In this document: positions 15,951 to 23,825 of the stretch, piece by piece | Layout: every line of letters starts with the position of its first letter | Position numbering within the stretch: position 1 is the first letter of the stretch | DNA from: Clostridiales bacterium SIT11 | GTDB taxonomy: Bacteria; Bacillota; Clostridia; Tissierellales; Peptoniphilaceae | Length of the DNA stretch: 64,000 nt | Assembly (NCBI GenBank): GCA_001299455.1 | Contig: CYUK01000003.1 | Span: 186,001-250,000, forward strand | Direction of reading: 5' to 3' | The notes under the pieces: generated by a model | The model's input: only the letters and a program-made list of their open reading frames with translations | What the model was told of the DNA's origin: nothing | The model's database searches: none | Translations under genes and position numbers: made by a program

Positions 15951-16796
15951 TTAAACCAACCGAAAATTTTTCATCGATAAGTCCAGGCAGGAAGCCTCAT
16001 AAATAATAGAGCCAGAGGAAATGTAGTCAATGTCCAAGTCCCTGTAAAGGCCAATATTATCCATATTAATATTTCCGGAGCACTCAATAATGGCCCGATG
16101 ATTAATGTATTCTGCTGCTTTTTTAATGGTTTCTATATCCATATTATCCAGCATAATAATATCCGCCTCAGCCTCTATGGCTTCCTTGACTCCCTCCATA
16201 TCTTCTACTTCCACCTCAATTTTTTTGACAAAGGGGTGGGCCGCCCGGAGCTTATCCACAGCCTTTTTAAGGCCACCGGCTGCAGCAATATGGTTGTCCT
16301 TTAACATGAGGCCATCAGACAAGTTAAATCGATGGTTGTAGCCGCCTCCCAGGGTCACTGCATATTTTTCAAAAATCCGCATATTGGGAGAGGTCTTCCG
16401 GGTATCTAAAATTTTTACCCGGGGACTATCCAACTGGTCCACCATTTTTCTTGTATAGCTGGCGATACTGGACATTCTTTGGAGGTAGTTTAAGGCTGTT
16501 CTTTCCCCACTTAGCAGGACCTGGGCCCGGCCACGAAGGCTTAAAATCCGGTCCTTGGGCTTAACAAGGTCCCCTTCCTTAAAATAAAAACTACAGCTGA
16601 TATCCTCATCTAAAATTTGGAAGACCCGTAAAAAGACATCTAGGCCGGCTAAAATTCCCTCTTCCTTGGCTAGAAGGTCCACTTCTCCTATCTCATCATC
16701 GAGGATGCCTTCTGTCGTCAGGTCGCCTGCGTTCATGTCCTCTCTCAAGGCTCCTAGAATATAGGGGTCAATTTGCTCCCGCTTTAATTTTTTCAT
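15951..16796 (-). CDS. nadC: Nicotinate-nucleotide pyrophosphorylase (carboxylating)
   Basis: Converts quinolinate and PRPP to nicotinate mononucleotide, the third step of de novo NAD synthesis. The 281-residue protein has LREDMNAGDLTTEGI at the N-terminus, LNYLQRMSSIASYT, ILDTRKTSPNMRIFEKYAV, GGGYNHRFNLSDG, and IEVEVEDMEGVKEA, all QPRTase motifs. I place the start at the ATG of MKKLKREQIDPY (16794-16796). An upstream in-frame start would add 18 basic residues with no family support. It overlaps the nadB 3' end by 29 nt. Confidence 0.95.
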   Translation of the reverse strand: MKKLKREQIDPYILGALREDMNAGDLTTEGILDDEIGEVDLLAKEEGILAGLDVFLRVFQILDEDISCSFYFKEGDLVKPKDRILSLRGRAQVLLSGERTALNYLQRMSSIASYTRKMVDQLDSPRVKILDTRKTSPNMRIFEKYAVTLGGGYNHRFNLSDGLMLKDNHIAAAGGLKKAVDKLRAAHPFVKKIEVEVEDMEGVKEAIEAEADIIMLDNMDIETIKKAAEYINHRAIIECSGNINMDNIGLYRDLDIDYISSGSIIYEASCLDLSMKNFRLV

Positions 16797-18030
16797 CTTC
16801 TTCAATCCTTTCAAAAATTTCCCGCCGATCGTCTTCCGGATTCGGAGCAAAGTCCAGTCTTAGGCCGGGAAAGTCCTTGGCCTTGAGTAAATGGCTATTT
16901 AAGTAAGCCCCTAAAAGCCGGCCAAAAACCACACATTCCAAGAGGGAATTGCAGGCCAAGCGATTGGACCCATGGATTCCCACATTTCCCGCTTCTCCTA
17001 CAGCAAAAAGCCCTTCCATGCTGGTCCTTCCGTATTGGTCGCAGGCTATCCCTCCCATGGTGTAGTGCTGGCAAGGAATAATTTTTACATAGCTGGCTCT
17101 CGGGTCCACTCCCCGGTCCATAAGTTCTTGGAAAATCATAGGAAAGCGTCTAGGAATCTTTTCCTTGCCAATTTTTTCCATGGACAGGTATTCATAGGCC
17201 ACATCTTCCCTTTCCATTTCCTTAAAAATCGCCTGGGCCACAATATCTCTGGGCTTTAATTCATCAATAAACCGCCGATCTTCATGGTTTAAGAGGAGGG
17301 CCCCCTCTCCGCGAACAGATTCAGAAATTAAAAATTGCCGGTCCGCCTCTTCTTCATACAAGGATGTGGGATGAAATTGGATATAGGAAATATCCTTGAT
17401 GGCTACTTGGTGGCGGAGAGCCATGGCCAGGCCATCTCCCCGGATATGGGAAAAATTAGTAGACCGGTCAAAAAGGCCTCCCAAGCCCCCTGTAGCCAAG
17501 ACCACATTGGTGGAATAAAAAATCCTCCGGTCGGTTTGGACTCCATAGCACTTGTTTTTGTGGACAAGGAGGTCTAAGGCTTCCTCATGTTCAAAAATGT
17601 CAATGTTTTCTCTTTCTTCCAGACGCTTGTAGAGGACATCTAAGATATTTTTCCCCACTTCATCATCAATATGAAGGCCCCTGGCAATGGAATGGCCACC
17701 TTCTCTTCCATAGTCGAATTGTCCATTCTTTTTAGAAAATTCCACCCCTAAATCAATTAAAAACTGAATGGCCTCTGGAGATTGGTCCACCATTTTTTCT
17801 ACTGAGGCCTTGGTATTCTTATAATGTCCTGCCTTTAAGGTATCTTCAATAAAAGTTTCCCGGTCACTGGGGTCCTTTAAGATGTTAATCCCTCCCTGGG
17901 CCAGGTAGGAATTGGAATCTTCCAAGGCCTTTTTAGTCACCAAGGCCACTCTTAAATTTTTATTTAGGCTCAGGGCTGTAGAAACCCCGGCCAAACCAGA
18001 TCCAATTACACAGACATCATATCGATTCAT
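16768..18030 (-). CDS. nadB: L-aspartate oxidase (short form)
   Basis: FAD enzyme oxidising aspartate to iminoaspartate for quinolinate synthesis. In anaerobes fumarate can replace oxygen as acceptor. Motifs: VIGSGLAGVSTALSL (dinucleotide fold), SNSYLAQGGINI, GGHSIARGLHI, VVLATGGLGGL, HIRGDGLAMALRH, IQFHPTSLY, and EGLFAVGEAGNVGIHGSNRLAC. At about 420 residues it is shorter than the E. coli enzyme (about 540), apparently lacking most of the C-terminal helical domain, as is common in related Firmicutes. The ATG at 18030 has GGAG 7 nt upstream; an in-frame TTG two codons earlier is less likely. Confidence 0.94.
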   Translation of the reverse strand: MNRYDVCVIGSGLAGVSTALSLNKNLRVALVTKKALEDSNSYLAQGGINILKDPSDRETFIEDTLKAGHYKNTKASVEKMVDQSPEAIQFLIDLGVEFSKKNGQFDYGREGGHSIARGLHIDDEVGKNILDVLYKRLEERENIDIFEHEEALDLLVHKNKCYGVQTDRRIFYSTNVVLATGGLGGLFDRSTNFSHIRGDGLAMALRHQVAIKDISYIQFHPTSLYEEEADRQFLISESVRGEGALLLNHEDRRFIDELKPRDIVAQAIFKEMEREDVAYEYLSMEKIGKEKIPRRFPMIFQELMDRGVDPRASYVKIIPCQHYTMGGIACDQYGRTSMEGLFAVGEAGNVGIHGSNRLACNSLLECVVFGRLLGAYLNSHLLKAKDFPGLRLDFAPNPEDDRREIFERIEEDEKIKAGAN

Positions 18031-18032
18031 GG

Positions 18033-18911
18033 TCAAACTCCTAATTCTAACATTCTCTTTAAAGGAATTAAGGCTCGTTCACGAATTTCAGGATCCACAT
18101 GGACTTGGTTGGTATTCTTTTCTAAGACCTCCTTGACCTTGTCCAGGGTTAGTTTTTTCATATCTTGGCAGATAGGATGTTTGGATAATTTCACAATATC
18201 TAGGTCCGGATACCTTCTCTTTAATTCAGAGAAAATTCCTTCCTCCGTCACAATTAAGGTTCGGTCATACTTCCCCGCTTCTTCAATAATGGCTTTGGTG
18301 GACCCAATAAAATCTGCCAGGTCCAAAACTTCTTCCCGGCATTCCGGATGGGCTAGAATTTTGACCTTTCCCTTTAAAGCTCGGACTTCATCCACAGGAA
18401 TTTCATCGTGGACCGGGCAATAACCGTCATTTAATAGAATATTTTTATCTGGTAACGACTTGGCAATATATGAACCTAAGTTGCGGTCGGGCAAGAAAAA
18501 GATATTTTTTTCCTTTAATTTATTGACAATTTTTACTGCATTGGATGAAGTCACACAGACATCAGAATAGGCCTTAATTTCTGCTGTAGAATTGATGTAG
18601 GTCACCACGGCTAGGTCATCATACTTGGCCCGCATTTTTTCAATATCTTCCACCTTAACCATATGGGCCATGGGACAATCTGCTTCAATATCCGGCATTA
18701 AGACTGTCTTGTCTGGATTTAAGATTTTTACACTTTCCCCCATAAAATAGACACCTGCCATAACAATGGTTTTTTCCTTTAATTCTGTTGCCTTTTGGGC
18801 CAGAAAAAAAGAATCCCCAATGTAGTCAGCTGCCTCTTGAATCTCCCCATCTACATAATAATGGGCGAGGATCACTGCATCTCTCTTTTTCTTCAGTTCT
18901 TCCAGTTCCAT
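18033..18911 (-). CDS. nadA: Quinolinate synthase
   Basis: [4Fe-4S] enzyme condensing iminoaspartate with dihydroxyacetone phosphate to quinolinate. About 292 residues: VILAHYYVDGEIQEAADYIGD, VMAGVYFMGESVKIL, DIEADCPMAHM, VVTYINSTAEIKA, SDVCVTSSNAVKIV, LAHPECREEVL, and KHPICQDM near the end; the conserved cysteines in CPM, PEC and PIC include the cluster ligands. The ATG at 18909-18911 has AAGGAGG ideally placed; an upstream extension has none. First gene of nadA-nadB-nadC-niaR. Confidence 0.96.
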   Translation of the reverse strand: MELEELKKKRDAVILAHYYVDGEIQEAADYIGDSFFLAQKATELKEKTIVMAGVYFMGESVKILNPDKTVLMPDIEADCPMAHMVKVEDIEKMRAKYDDLAVVTYINSTAEIKAYSDVCVTSSNAVKIVNKLKEKNIFFLPDRNLGSYIAKSLPDKNILLNDGYCPVHDEIPVDEVRALKGKVKILAHPECREEVLDLADFIGSTKAIIEEAGKYDRTLIVTEEGIFSELKRRYPDLDIVKLSKHPICQDMKKLTLDKVKEVLEKNTNQVHVDPEIRERALIPLKRMLELGV

Positions 18912-18951
18912 AACTACCTCCTTAAAATTTTTTGGACAATGGATTGGAACT

Positions 18952-18980
18952 ATTATAGTATACAAACAATGTTCTGACAA
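18952..18980 (-). promoter_or_regulatory. nadA: Promoter of the nad operon with nearby palindromes
   Basis: Minus-strand TTGTCA, 17-nt spacer, TATAAT, 41 nt upstream of the nadA start. Just upstream, a perfect 10-bp palindrome TGTATATACA (18987-18996) and a TGT-CAGA-ACA arrangement overlapping the -35 are candidate NiaR sites. Whether NiaR binds is inference. Confidence 0.75.
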
Positions 18981-19007
18981 TGCATGTGTATATACAGTTA
19001 CTATCCA

Positions 19008-19035
19008 GAAAAAGCCCCAGGTGTATACTGGAGCT
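19008..19035 (-). terminator. Terminator of the TrpXYZ operon
   Basis: Minus-strand AGCTCCAG-7 nt-CTGGGGCT stem (one G-U pair) followed by TTTTT, downstream of the ATPase gene. A second hairpin at 19059-19081 lacks a T-run. Confidence 0.7.
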
Positions 19036-19086
19036 TTCGTTGACTTCTTTGTAAATATCGGGGTGAGATGTGTTCTCGCCCCTTCT

Positions 19087-19857
19087 TTAGGCGGCGTTAT
19101 AGTTTTTTTCTAAATTCTTATAGTACAGTTCTTCTAAGTCTCTTTCTGAGAGTTTTTTTGTATCCAAGTCAAAAATGACCTTTCCCTTGTCCAGCATAAT
19201 CACCCGGTCTGCAAAGTCTACAGCATTGCGAAGATTATGGGTAATCATTAGGGTCATCATGGAGCTAGACTCAATGAGTTCAGAGGTTTTTTCCATGACC
19301 AACCGGCTGGTCTTGGGGTCCAGGGCCGCTGTGTGCTCATCTAAAAGGAGGACCTTGGGTTGGACTAGGGTCGCCATAAGAAGGGACAGGCTTTGTCTTT
19401 GGCCTCCAGATAGGTATTTCACCGGAGTGTTGAGCTTGTTTTCTAGGTTTAAATTGAGGCTCCTTAATTCTTCCTTAATTTCTTCGATATCATTCTTTTT
19501 TACCAAGGATTTTAGACTGAATTTTTCTCCCTTGTGACGGGCAATAAACATATTTTCCAGGACTGTTAGGCTGGGACTGACTCCCTTGGAAGGGTCTTGG
19601 TTGACCTTACCAATATACTTGGCCCGGTCTTCCTCATTTAACTTGGACAGGGAGAAATCTTCCAAGGAAATATCTCCCTGATCTTGGATGATTTTTCCGG
19701 AAATTAAATTAAAAAGGGTGGACTTGCCACAGCCGTTGGGGCCTAGGATGGCCGTACATTGGTTTTCTTGGAAGTCCAAGGAAAACTCTTGAAATACCTT
19801 ATTTTCTTCTTCTGTTCCTGGGTAGAAAGTTTTAGACAGCTTCTTGATGGTTAACAT
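19087..19857 (-). CDS. trpZ: ABC transporter ATP-binding protein, TrpZ type
   Basis: Energises the importer encoded by this operon. 256 residues: Walker A GPNGCGKSTLFNLI (about 38-51), Q-loop VNQDPSKG, signature LSGGQRQSLSLLMA, Walker B KVLLLDEHTAAL and H-loop MITHNL. The AAGGAGG site precedes the ATG, and the start overlaps the permease end by 26 nt. The signature SLSLLMA is typical of ATPases paired with the PF04392 substrate-binding family. Specificity for tryptophan is deduced from the T-box, not from this protein. Confidence 0.88.
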   Translation of the reverse strand: MLTIKKLSKTFYPGTEEENKVFQEFSLDFQENQCTAILGPNGCGKSTLFNLISGKIIQDQGDISLEDFSLSKLNEEDRAKYIGKVNQDPSKGVSPSLTVLENMFIARHKGEKFSLKSLVKKNDIEEIKEELRSLNLNLENKLNTPVKYLSGGQRQSLSLLMATLVQPKVLLLDEHTAALDPKTSRLVMEKTSELIESSSMMTLMITHNLRNAVDFADRVIMLDKGKVIFDLDTKKLSERDLEELYYKNLEKNYNAA

Positions 19858-20713
19858 GTTTTCCTCCTTTTAAAGATAAACTTTGGCCGAAATTATTATA
19901 GGCAATAAATACAATCACTAGAATACCGGTTACGGCTTTTAAATCATCTGGTCCCAAGCCCACATAGAGGGCCAGGCCATAGATGAGCCGGTAAAAAATA
20001 GCTCCCAAAATACACCGGGTGGTCTTTTTCAAGGGAAGTTTTTTTAAAGTGGTCTCTCCAATAATTAAGCTGGCCAGGGCCGTGACAATCATACTTTGGC
20101 CCATGCTAATGTCTACATAGCCTTGGAATTGGCCACTTAGGCAACCTGAAAGACCAGCTAGGGCATTGGAAAGGACTAGGCCGATGCAAACATACTTGTT
20201 GGGATTTTCCCCTAATTGTAAAACTAAGTCTTCATTGTCTCCTGTAACTGTGAGTAAGTAACCCATTTCTGTCTTAAAGAACCAGTCTAAAATCCACTTA
20301 ATCACCATGGCGATGGCCAATAAAATTCCTAGTTTTCCAAGGTCTGAAGTTACTTTTTGAAAAATCGTCGGCTCTGTCATGAGGGGAATGTTACTTTGGC
20401 CTCCAACTCTTAAATTCACTGTATAGAGGATGGTCATGGTCAGGATTCCGGCTAGGATGGGGGCAATTTTTACTTTTTTGTATAAAAAGTAGGTTAGGCC
20501 CCCTGCCAAGGCACCCCCTAAAAAGGATAGGACCATGGCTCCTGGACTTCCCATAGAACTGGTAAAGCGAGCAAATAGAAAGGCCCCCAAGGGAAAGCTC
20601 CCTTCTACAGATAAGTCTGCTATGTCCAATATTCTAAAAGAAATCAAAACCCCCATGGCCAGCAAGGCAAAGATTAAACCTTGCTGGATGGAAACCAAAA
20701 GTGTTACTGTCAT
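19832..20713 (-). CDS. trpY: ABC transporter permease, TrpY type
   Basis: Integral membrane permease of 293 residues with about eight hydrophobic helices (for example QGLIFALLAMGVLISFRIL, MVLSFLGGALAGGLTYFLY, LGILLAIAMVIKWILDWFF, CIGLVLSNALAGLSGCLSG, ILGAIFYRLIYGLALYVGL). It belongs to the branched-chain/BMP-like permease superfamily that partners PF04392 binding proteins. GAGAGG lies just upstream of the ATG. Between binding protein and ATPase genes in one operon. Confidence 0.87.
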   Translation of the reverse strand: MTVTLLVSIQQGLIFALLAMGVLISFRILDIADLSVEGSFPLGAFLFARFTSSMGSPGAMVLSFLGGALAGGLTYFLYKKVKIAPILAGILTMTILYTVNLRVGGQSNIPLMTEPTIFQKVTSDLGKLGILLAIAMVIKWILDWFFKTEMGYLLTVTGDNEDLVLQLGENPNKYVCIGLVLSNALAGLSGCLSGQFQGYVDISMGQSMIVTALASLIIGETTLKKLPLKKTTRCILGAIFYRLIYGLALYVGLGPDDLKAVTGILVIVFIAYNNFGQSLSLKGGKHVNHQEAV

Positions 20714-20752
20714 TTTTCCTCTCCCTTTTTATTTTTCGTCGTTGACTTATTT

Positions 20753-21721
20753 TTATTTAATAAGTTCTACTTGATCTCCCTTGGGATAAGCTGCTTCTTC
20801 AATTCCCAAGAGTTTGGCTGTCTTTGTATTGAAAACGGTGTGTAGGTTTTTAGGTCCTTCAATAGGTAAATCAGTTGCCTTCTTACCAGATAAGATTTCA
20901 TGAACTAGGGCCGCTGCTTGCTCACCACTTTCCTTGTAATTCACCCCTTGGGCCATTAAAAGTCCATTTTTTGCCTGGCCTTCTTCTGCTGAACAAGATG
21001 GGATTTTTTTCTCATTTAAAGTCTTCGTTACCAGGGAAGCCGCTGAAGCCACATAATTGTCTGTAATGGCAAAGTAGCCATCAATTTTTCCTGCTAAAAG
21101 ACCCAGGGCCTGGGGAATATCATTGATGTTATTAATTCCCTGACTTTCCAGCTTTAATCCCTTTTCTTTACAGGCTTTTTCCAAATCTTCCACTTGAACT
21201 CTGGAGTTTTGTTCTCCTGTGTTGTAAAGAGTTCCCAAGGTTTTTAAATTCGGGAACATCTTTAAGTATTCATCCAACTGGTCTCTAGGGTCTACATAGT
21301 CCGTCACTCCAGTTGATTGACTTTCCAGTCCAGCCCCCTTGGGGTCTGTCACCGCTGCAAAAACTAGGGGAATGTCTCCCTTGCCTTGGAGGGCTCCCTG
21401 GGCTGCCGGTGTAGCAATGGCAAAGATTACATCCACCTTTTCTTGGACTAGCTTTTGGGTAATTTGGTTGATGGTCGCCACTTCTCCTTGGGCATTCATG
21501 GGAATAATTTCTACATCTGGATCCAGTTTTTTCATTTCTTCAGTGAAGCCTTCATTTACAGCGTCTAGGCTGATTTGGTCAATAAATTGGATGACGCCAA
21601 CCTTTTTTCCTGCACTTCCTCCTTCTCCTGCGGCCTTCTTATTTCCCTCTGTACTTCCCTGTCCACAAGCTGTTAAGACTAAGGCCAAAGCCAAAGTAAC
21701 CACTATCCAATGTTTTTTCAT
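20753..21721 (-). CDS. trpX: ABC transporter substrate-binding lipoprotein, TrpX type (PF04392 family)
   Basis: Extracellular lipid-anchored binding protein. The mature start at ATG 21719-21721 (ribosome-binding site AGGAGG) gives a signal peptide KKHWIVVTLALALVLTAC with the lipobox Cys at residue 19, then a Gly/Ser/Lys linker. The body has VGVIQFIDQISLDAVNEGF, IFAIATPAAQGAL, PLVFAAVTDPKGAGL, GTLYNTGEQNS and KIPSCSAEEGQAKNG, typical of the family to which the tryptophan transporter TrpX belongs. Expression should be controlled by the Trp T-box just upstream, which is the main reason for the tryptophan call. Confidence 0.86.
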   Translation of the reverse strand: MKKHWIVVTLALALVLTACGQGSTEGNKKAAGEGGSAGKKVGVIQFIDQISLDAVNEGFTEEMKKLDPDVEIIPMNAQGEVATINQITQKLVQEKVDVIFAIATPAAQGALQGKGDIPLVFAAVTDPKGAGLESQSTGVTDYVDPRDQLDEYLKMFPNLKTLGTLYNTGEQNSRVQVEDLEKACKEKGLKLESQGINNINDIPQALGLLAGKIDGYFAITDNYVASAASLVTKTLNEKKIPSCSAEEGQAKNGLLMAQGVNYKESGEQAAALVHEILSGKKATDLPIEGPKNLHTVFNTKTAKLLGIEEAAYPKGDQVELIK

Positions 21722-21737
21722 GTCATTCCTCCTAAAA

Positions 21738-21992
21738 ATAGATAAAAAAAAAGCCCTCATCCCATAGGACGAAGAACTCGCGGTACCACCTAAATTATAG
21801 TATATCCATACTATCACTCATCAGGATCTAACAATCCATAGCCTAAGATAACGGTGGCATCCGAAACTGTCTACATTTTCAACAATTCTACTCCGGAGTG
21901 AATATTCCATACTGTCCGTCTTCCTGGCTCTCACCTTTCCCAGGTCTCTTTAAAGAGTTCAAGTATCTTTCTCTCCATCGAAGTATTTAATA
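21738..21992 (-). promoter_or_regulatory. T-box riboswitch, apparent tryptophan specifier (UGG)
   Basis: Minus-strand leader with the conserved T-box AGGTGGTACCGCG (21779-21791). It is followed by a terminator hairpin and a run of nine T (about 21745-21770). Stem I elements (GAACTC, a GTGAGAGCC-like AGxx loop) lie upstream, and the candidate specifier TGG followed by A is at 21907-21909. Uncharged tRNA-Trp would be expected to stabilise the antiterminator and turn on trpXYZ. Which triplet is the specifier depends on the exact fold, which I did it by eye. Confidence 0.92.
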
Positions 21993-21999
21993 TGTGTTT

Positions 22000-22028
22000 A
22001 TATTACACGATAAAATAAAAAATTACAA
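22000..22028 (-). promoter_or_regulatory. Promoter of the T-box/trpXYZ transcript
   Basis: Minus-strand TTGTAA, 17-nt spacer, TAATAT, just upstream of the T-box stem I. Confidence 0.6.
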
Positions 22029-22069
22029 GACTTTTTTTAGAAAAATTTAAAAAATTTCCAAAAAGGATA

Positions 22070-22097
22070 AAAGCCCTAACTTAAGTTAGAGCTTTTT
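22070..22097 (-). terminator. Terminator of the opuA operon
   Basis: Minus-strand GCTCTAAC-TTAA-GTTAGGGC hairpin with flanking A and T runs, directly after the permease/binding-protein gene. Confidence 0.75.
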
Positions 22098-22100
22098 CCC

Positions 22101-23825
22101 TTAATTTTTTAAATCTTCTATTTTTTCTAATTTAGAATAAGCCGGGACAACAAGGCCAATCTTTGCCCCCTTTAAGTTGGGACCCAGGTCTACAATCTCA
22201 TCCTTAAAATCATCATAATATTCTTTTTGGGTGAAGGGCAACCAAGCACAAACCATACCATCTGTCTTGGATCCGGCTACAGCATTCCACATAGGGCCTG
22301 CATCTACCTGGGTAATGTTCACTGTAAAACCATGGTCTTCCATGGCTGCCTTTAAGACATTTGTGGAGGCAATTTCTGTATCCCAGGCAACATAGGCAAG
22401 TTCAAGGCTTTCTTTGGCATTCTCGTCAATCCCTTCCATCCAAGCCTCTACCTTGTCTTGGTTTTTTCCAATCCACTTTTTGGCTGCTTCAGGAGCTTCC
22501 ATGCCTTCTGATATATCCAGCATAACAGTCTCCATGTCTTCCACGGTCCAGGCAAATTGGTCTAAAACTTTGTAAGCATTGGGTTTGTCCTCTTTTAAGC
22601 CCTTACGGACAATGGTATTAATCGTCTCTTCTTCTCCAAAGGATTTTTTCGGGTCTTCCAAGTATTTTAAATCAAATTTTTGGAACTTCCAGTGGGGTGA
22701 CCAACCTGTCACTACAATTTCCTTGTGGTCTTTAATGGCGTCTGATAGACTTTGGGTCATTACAGCAGAAGAAGTTGCCTGTAATTCCACAGGCAAGTCA
22801 TAATCTTCAATTGCCCTTTGTCCTGCCTGCATGACACCGGCCCCAGGTTCTATTCCTATAATTTTTAAGGGCGTGGTCGATTTACTTCTTTTATTTCCTA
22901 AGAAAGGTTGGACAAGGAATACAAGGACAAATAGGAGCACAGCTAGCCCATAGCCCCATTTCCCTCTTACCTTTTTCTTACCAGGTTCTTTTCCTTCACT
23001 CTGATTAAGGCCTTGGACCATCCGATCCAGAAGAATGGCTAATACAACAATCCCTAGGCCTGCGGCAAATCCTTCTCCAGCATTATTTCTTGTAATGGCC
23101 TGGTAGACTTGGGTTCCCAAACCATCTGCCCCAATCATAGAGGCAATAACCACCATGGACAGGGCTAGCATAATCGATTGGTTGACTCCCTGCATAATGG
23201 TCTTCTTTGCCATGGGAAATTCTACCTTGTGGAGCTTTTCCCTAGACGTGGCACCAAAGGCATCTGCTGCCTCAATAAGTTCCGGGTCCACTTGCCTGAT
23301 TCCCAGGTTAGTTAACCGGGTTACTGGAGGCATGGAAAAGATGATCGAGGCAATAATCCCTGGCACCATTCCAATTCCAAAAAAAGAGACTGCCGGTATG
23401 AGGTAAACAAAGGCAGGCATGGTCTGCATAAAATCTAGAATCGGCGTTAAAATTTTATTGGCTGTTTCTTTTTTTGCCATCAAAATCCCTAGGGGAATAC
23501 CTATTAGGATTGTAAAAAAAGATGCCGTTAAAATAAGAGCTAGGGTCAACATCGTATCCTGCCAGTAGCCTAGGTTTAAAATATAGGCAAGTCCTAGGAA
23601 GGTAAAAAGAACCAGGCCCTTCTTCTTGGTTAAAGAGTAAGTTAATCCAAGAGCTAAAATAATAAAAGCCCAAGGCGGAACAGCCTCCAAGGCACTGGCT
23701 AAATTGGATACAAAAAAATCTAGTCCCTGGGCAATGGGATTAAAAAACCACTGGGCATGAACTCGCAAGTATTCAACCAGCTGGTCAATCCAGGCTATAA
23801 TAGGAAGTTGAGGTATCTTAGGCAT
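22101..23825 (-). CDS. opuAB: Glycine betaine/proline betaine ABC permease fused to substrate-binding domain (OpuAB-AC fusion)
   Basis: Osmoprotectant uptake. The 574-residue chain is a fusion: residues about 1-290 are a permease with hydrophobic helices (WAFIILALGLTYSL, LALILTASFFTILIGIPLGI) and the EAA loop EAADAFGATSREKLHKVEFP. After another helix (GYGLAVLLFVLVFLV) comes an extracytoplasmic OpuAC domain (about 310-574). It has tryptophans suited to a cation-binding cage, e.g. TGWSPHWKFQKF, AYVAWDTEIAS and AGPMWNAVAGSKTDG. The same fusion is known from lactococcal OpuA. The ATG has AGGAGGAGG upstream; it overlaps the ATPase gene by 8 nt. Confidence 0.93.
   Translation of the reverse strand: MPKIPQLPIIAWIDQLVEYLRVHAQWFFNPIAQGLDFFVSNLASALEAVPPWAFIILALGLTYSLTKKKGLVLFTFLGLAYILNLGYWQDTMLTLALILTASFFTILIGIPLGILMAKKETANKILTPILDFMQTMPAFVYLIPAVSFFGIGMVPGIIASIIFSMPPVTRLTNLGIRQVDPELIEAADAFGATSREKLHKVEFPMAKKTIMQGVNQSIMLALSMVVIASMIGADGLGTQVYQAITRNNAGEGFAAGLGIVVLAILLDRMVQGLNQSEGKEPGKKKVRGKWGYGLAVLLFVLVFLVQPFLGNKRSKSTTPLKIIGIEPGAGVMQAGQRAIEDYDLPVELQATSSAVMTQSLSDAIKDHKEIVVTGWSPHWKFQKFDLKYLEDPKKSFGEEETINTIVRKGLKEDKPNAYKVLDQFAWTVEDMETVMLDISEGMEAPEAAKKWIGKNQDKVEAWMEGIDENAKESLELAYVAWDTEIASTNVLKAAMEDHGFTVNITQVDAGPMWNAVAGSKTDGMVCAWLPFTQKEYYDDFKDEIVDLGPNLKGAKIGLVVPAYSKLEKIEDLKN

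Noticed and set aside
16098-16341. Plus-strand frames opposite nadC
   Set aside because: They lie antisense to nadC within its conserved coding, with no ribosome-binding site, and translate to nothing recognisable. The mirror pattern follows from codon bias.
19059-19081. Terminator at GGGG-rich hairpin after trpZ
   Set aside because: The stem is good, but on the minus strand no T-run follows. The hairpin at 19008-19035 has a T-run and is the better terminator.
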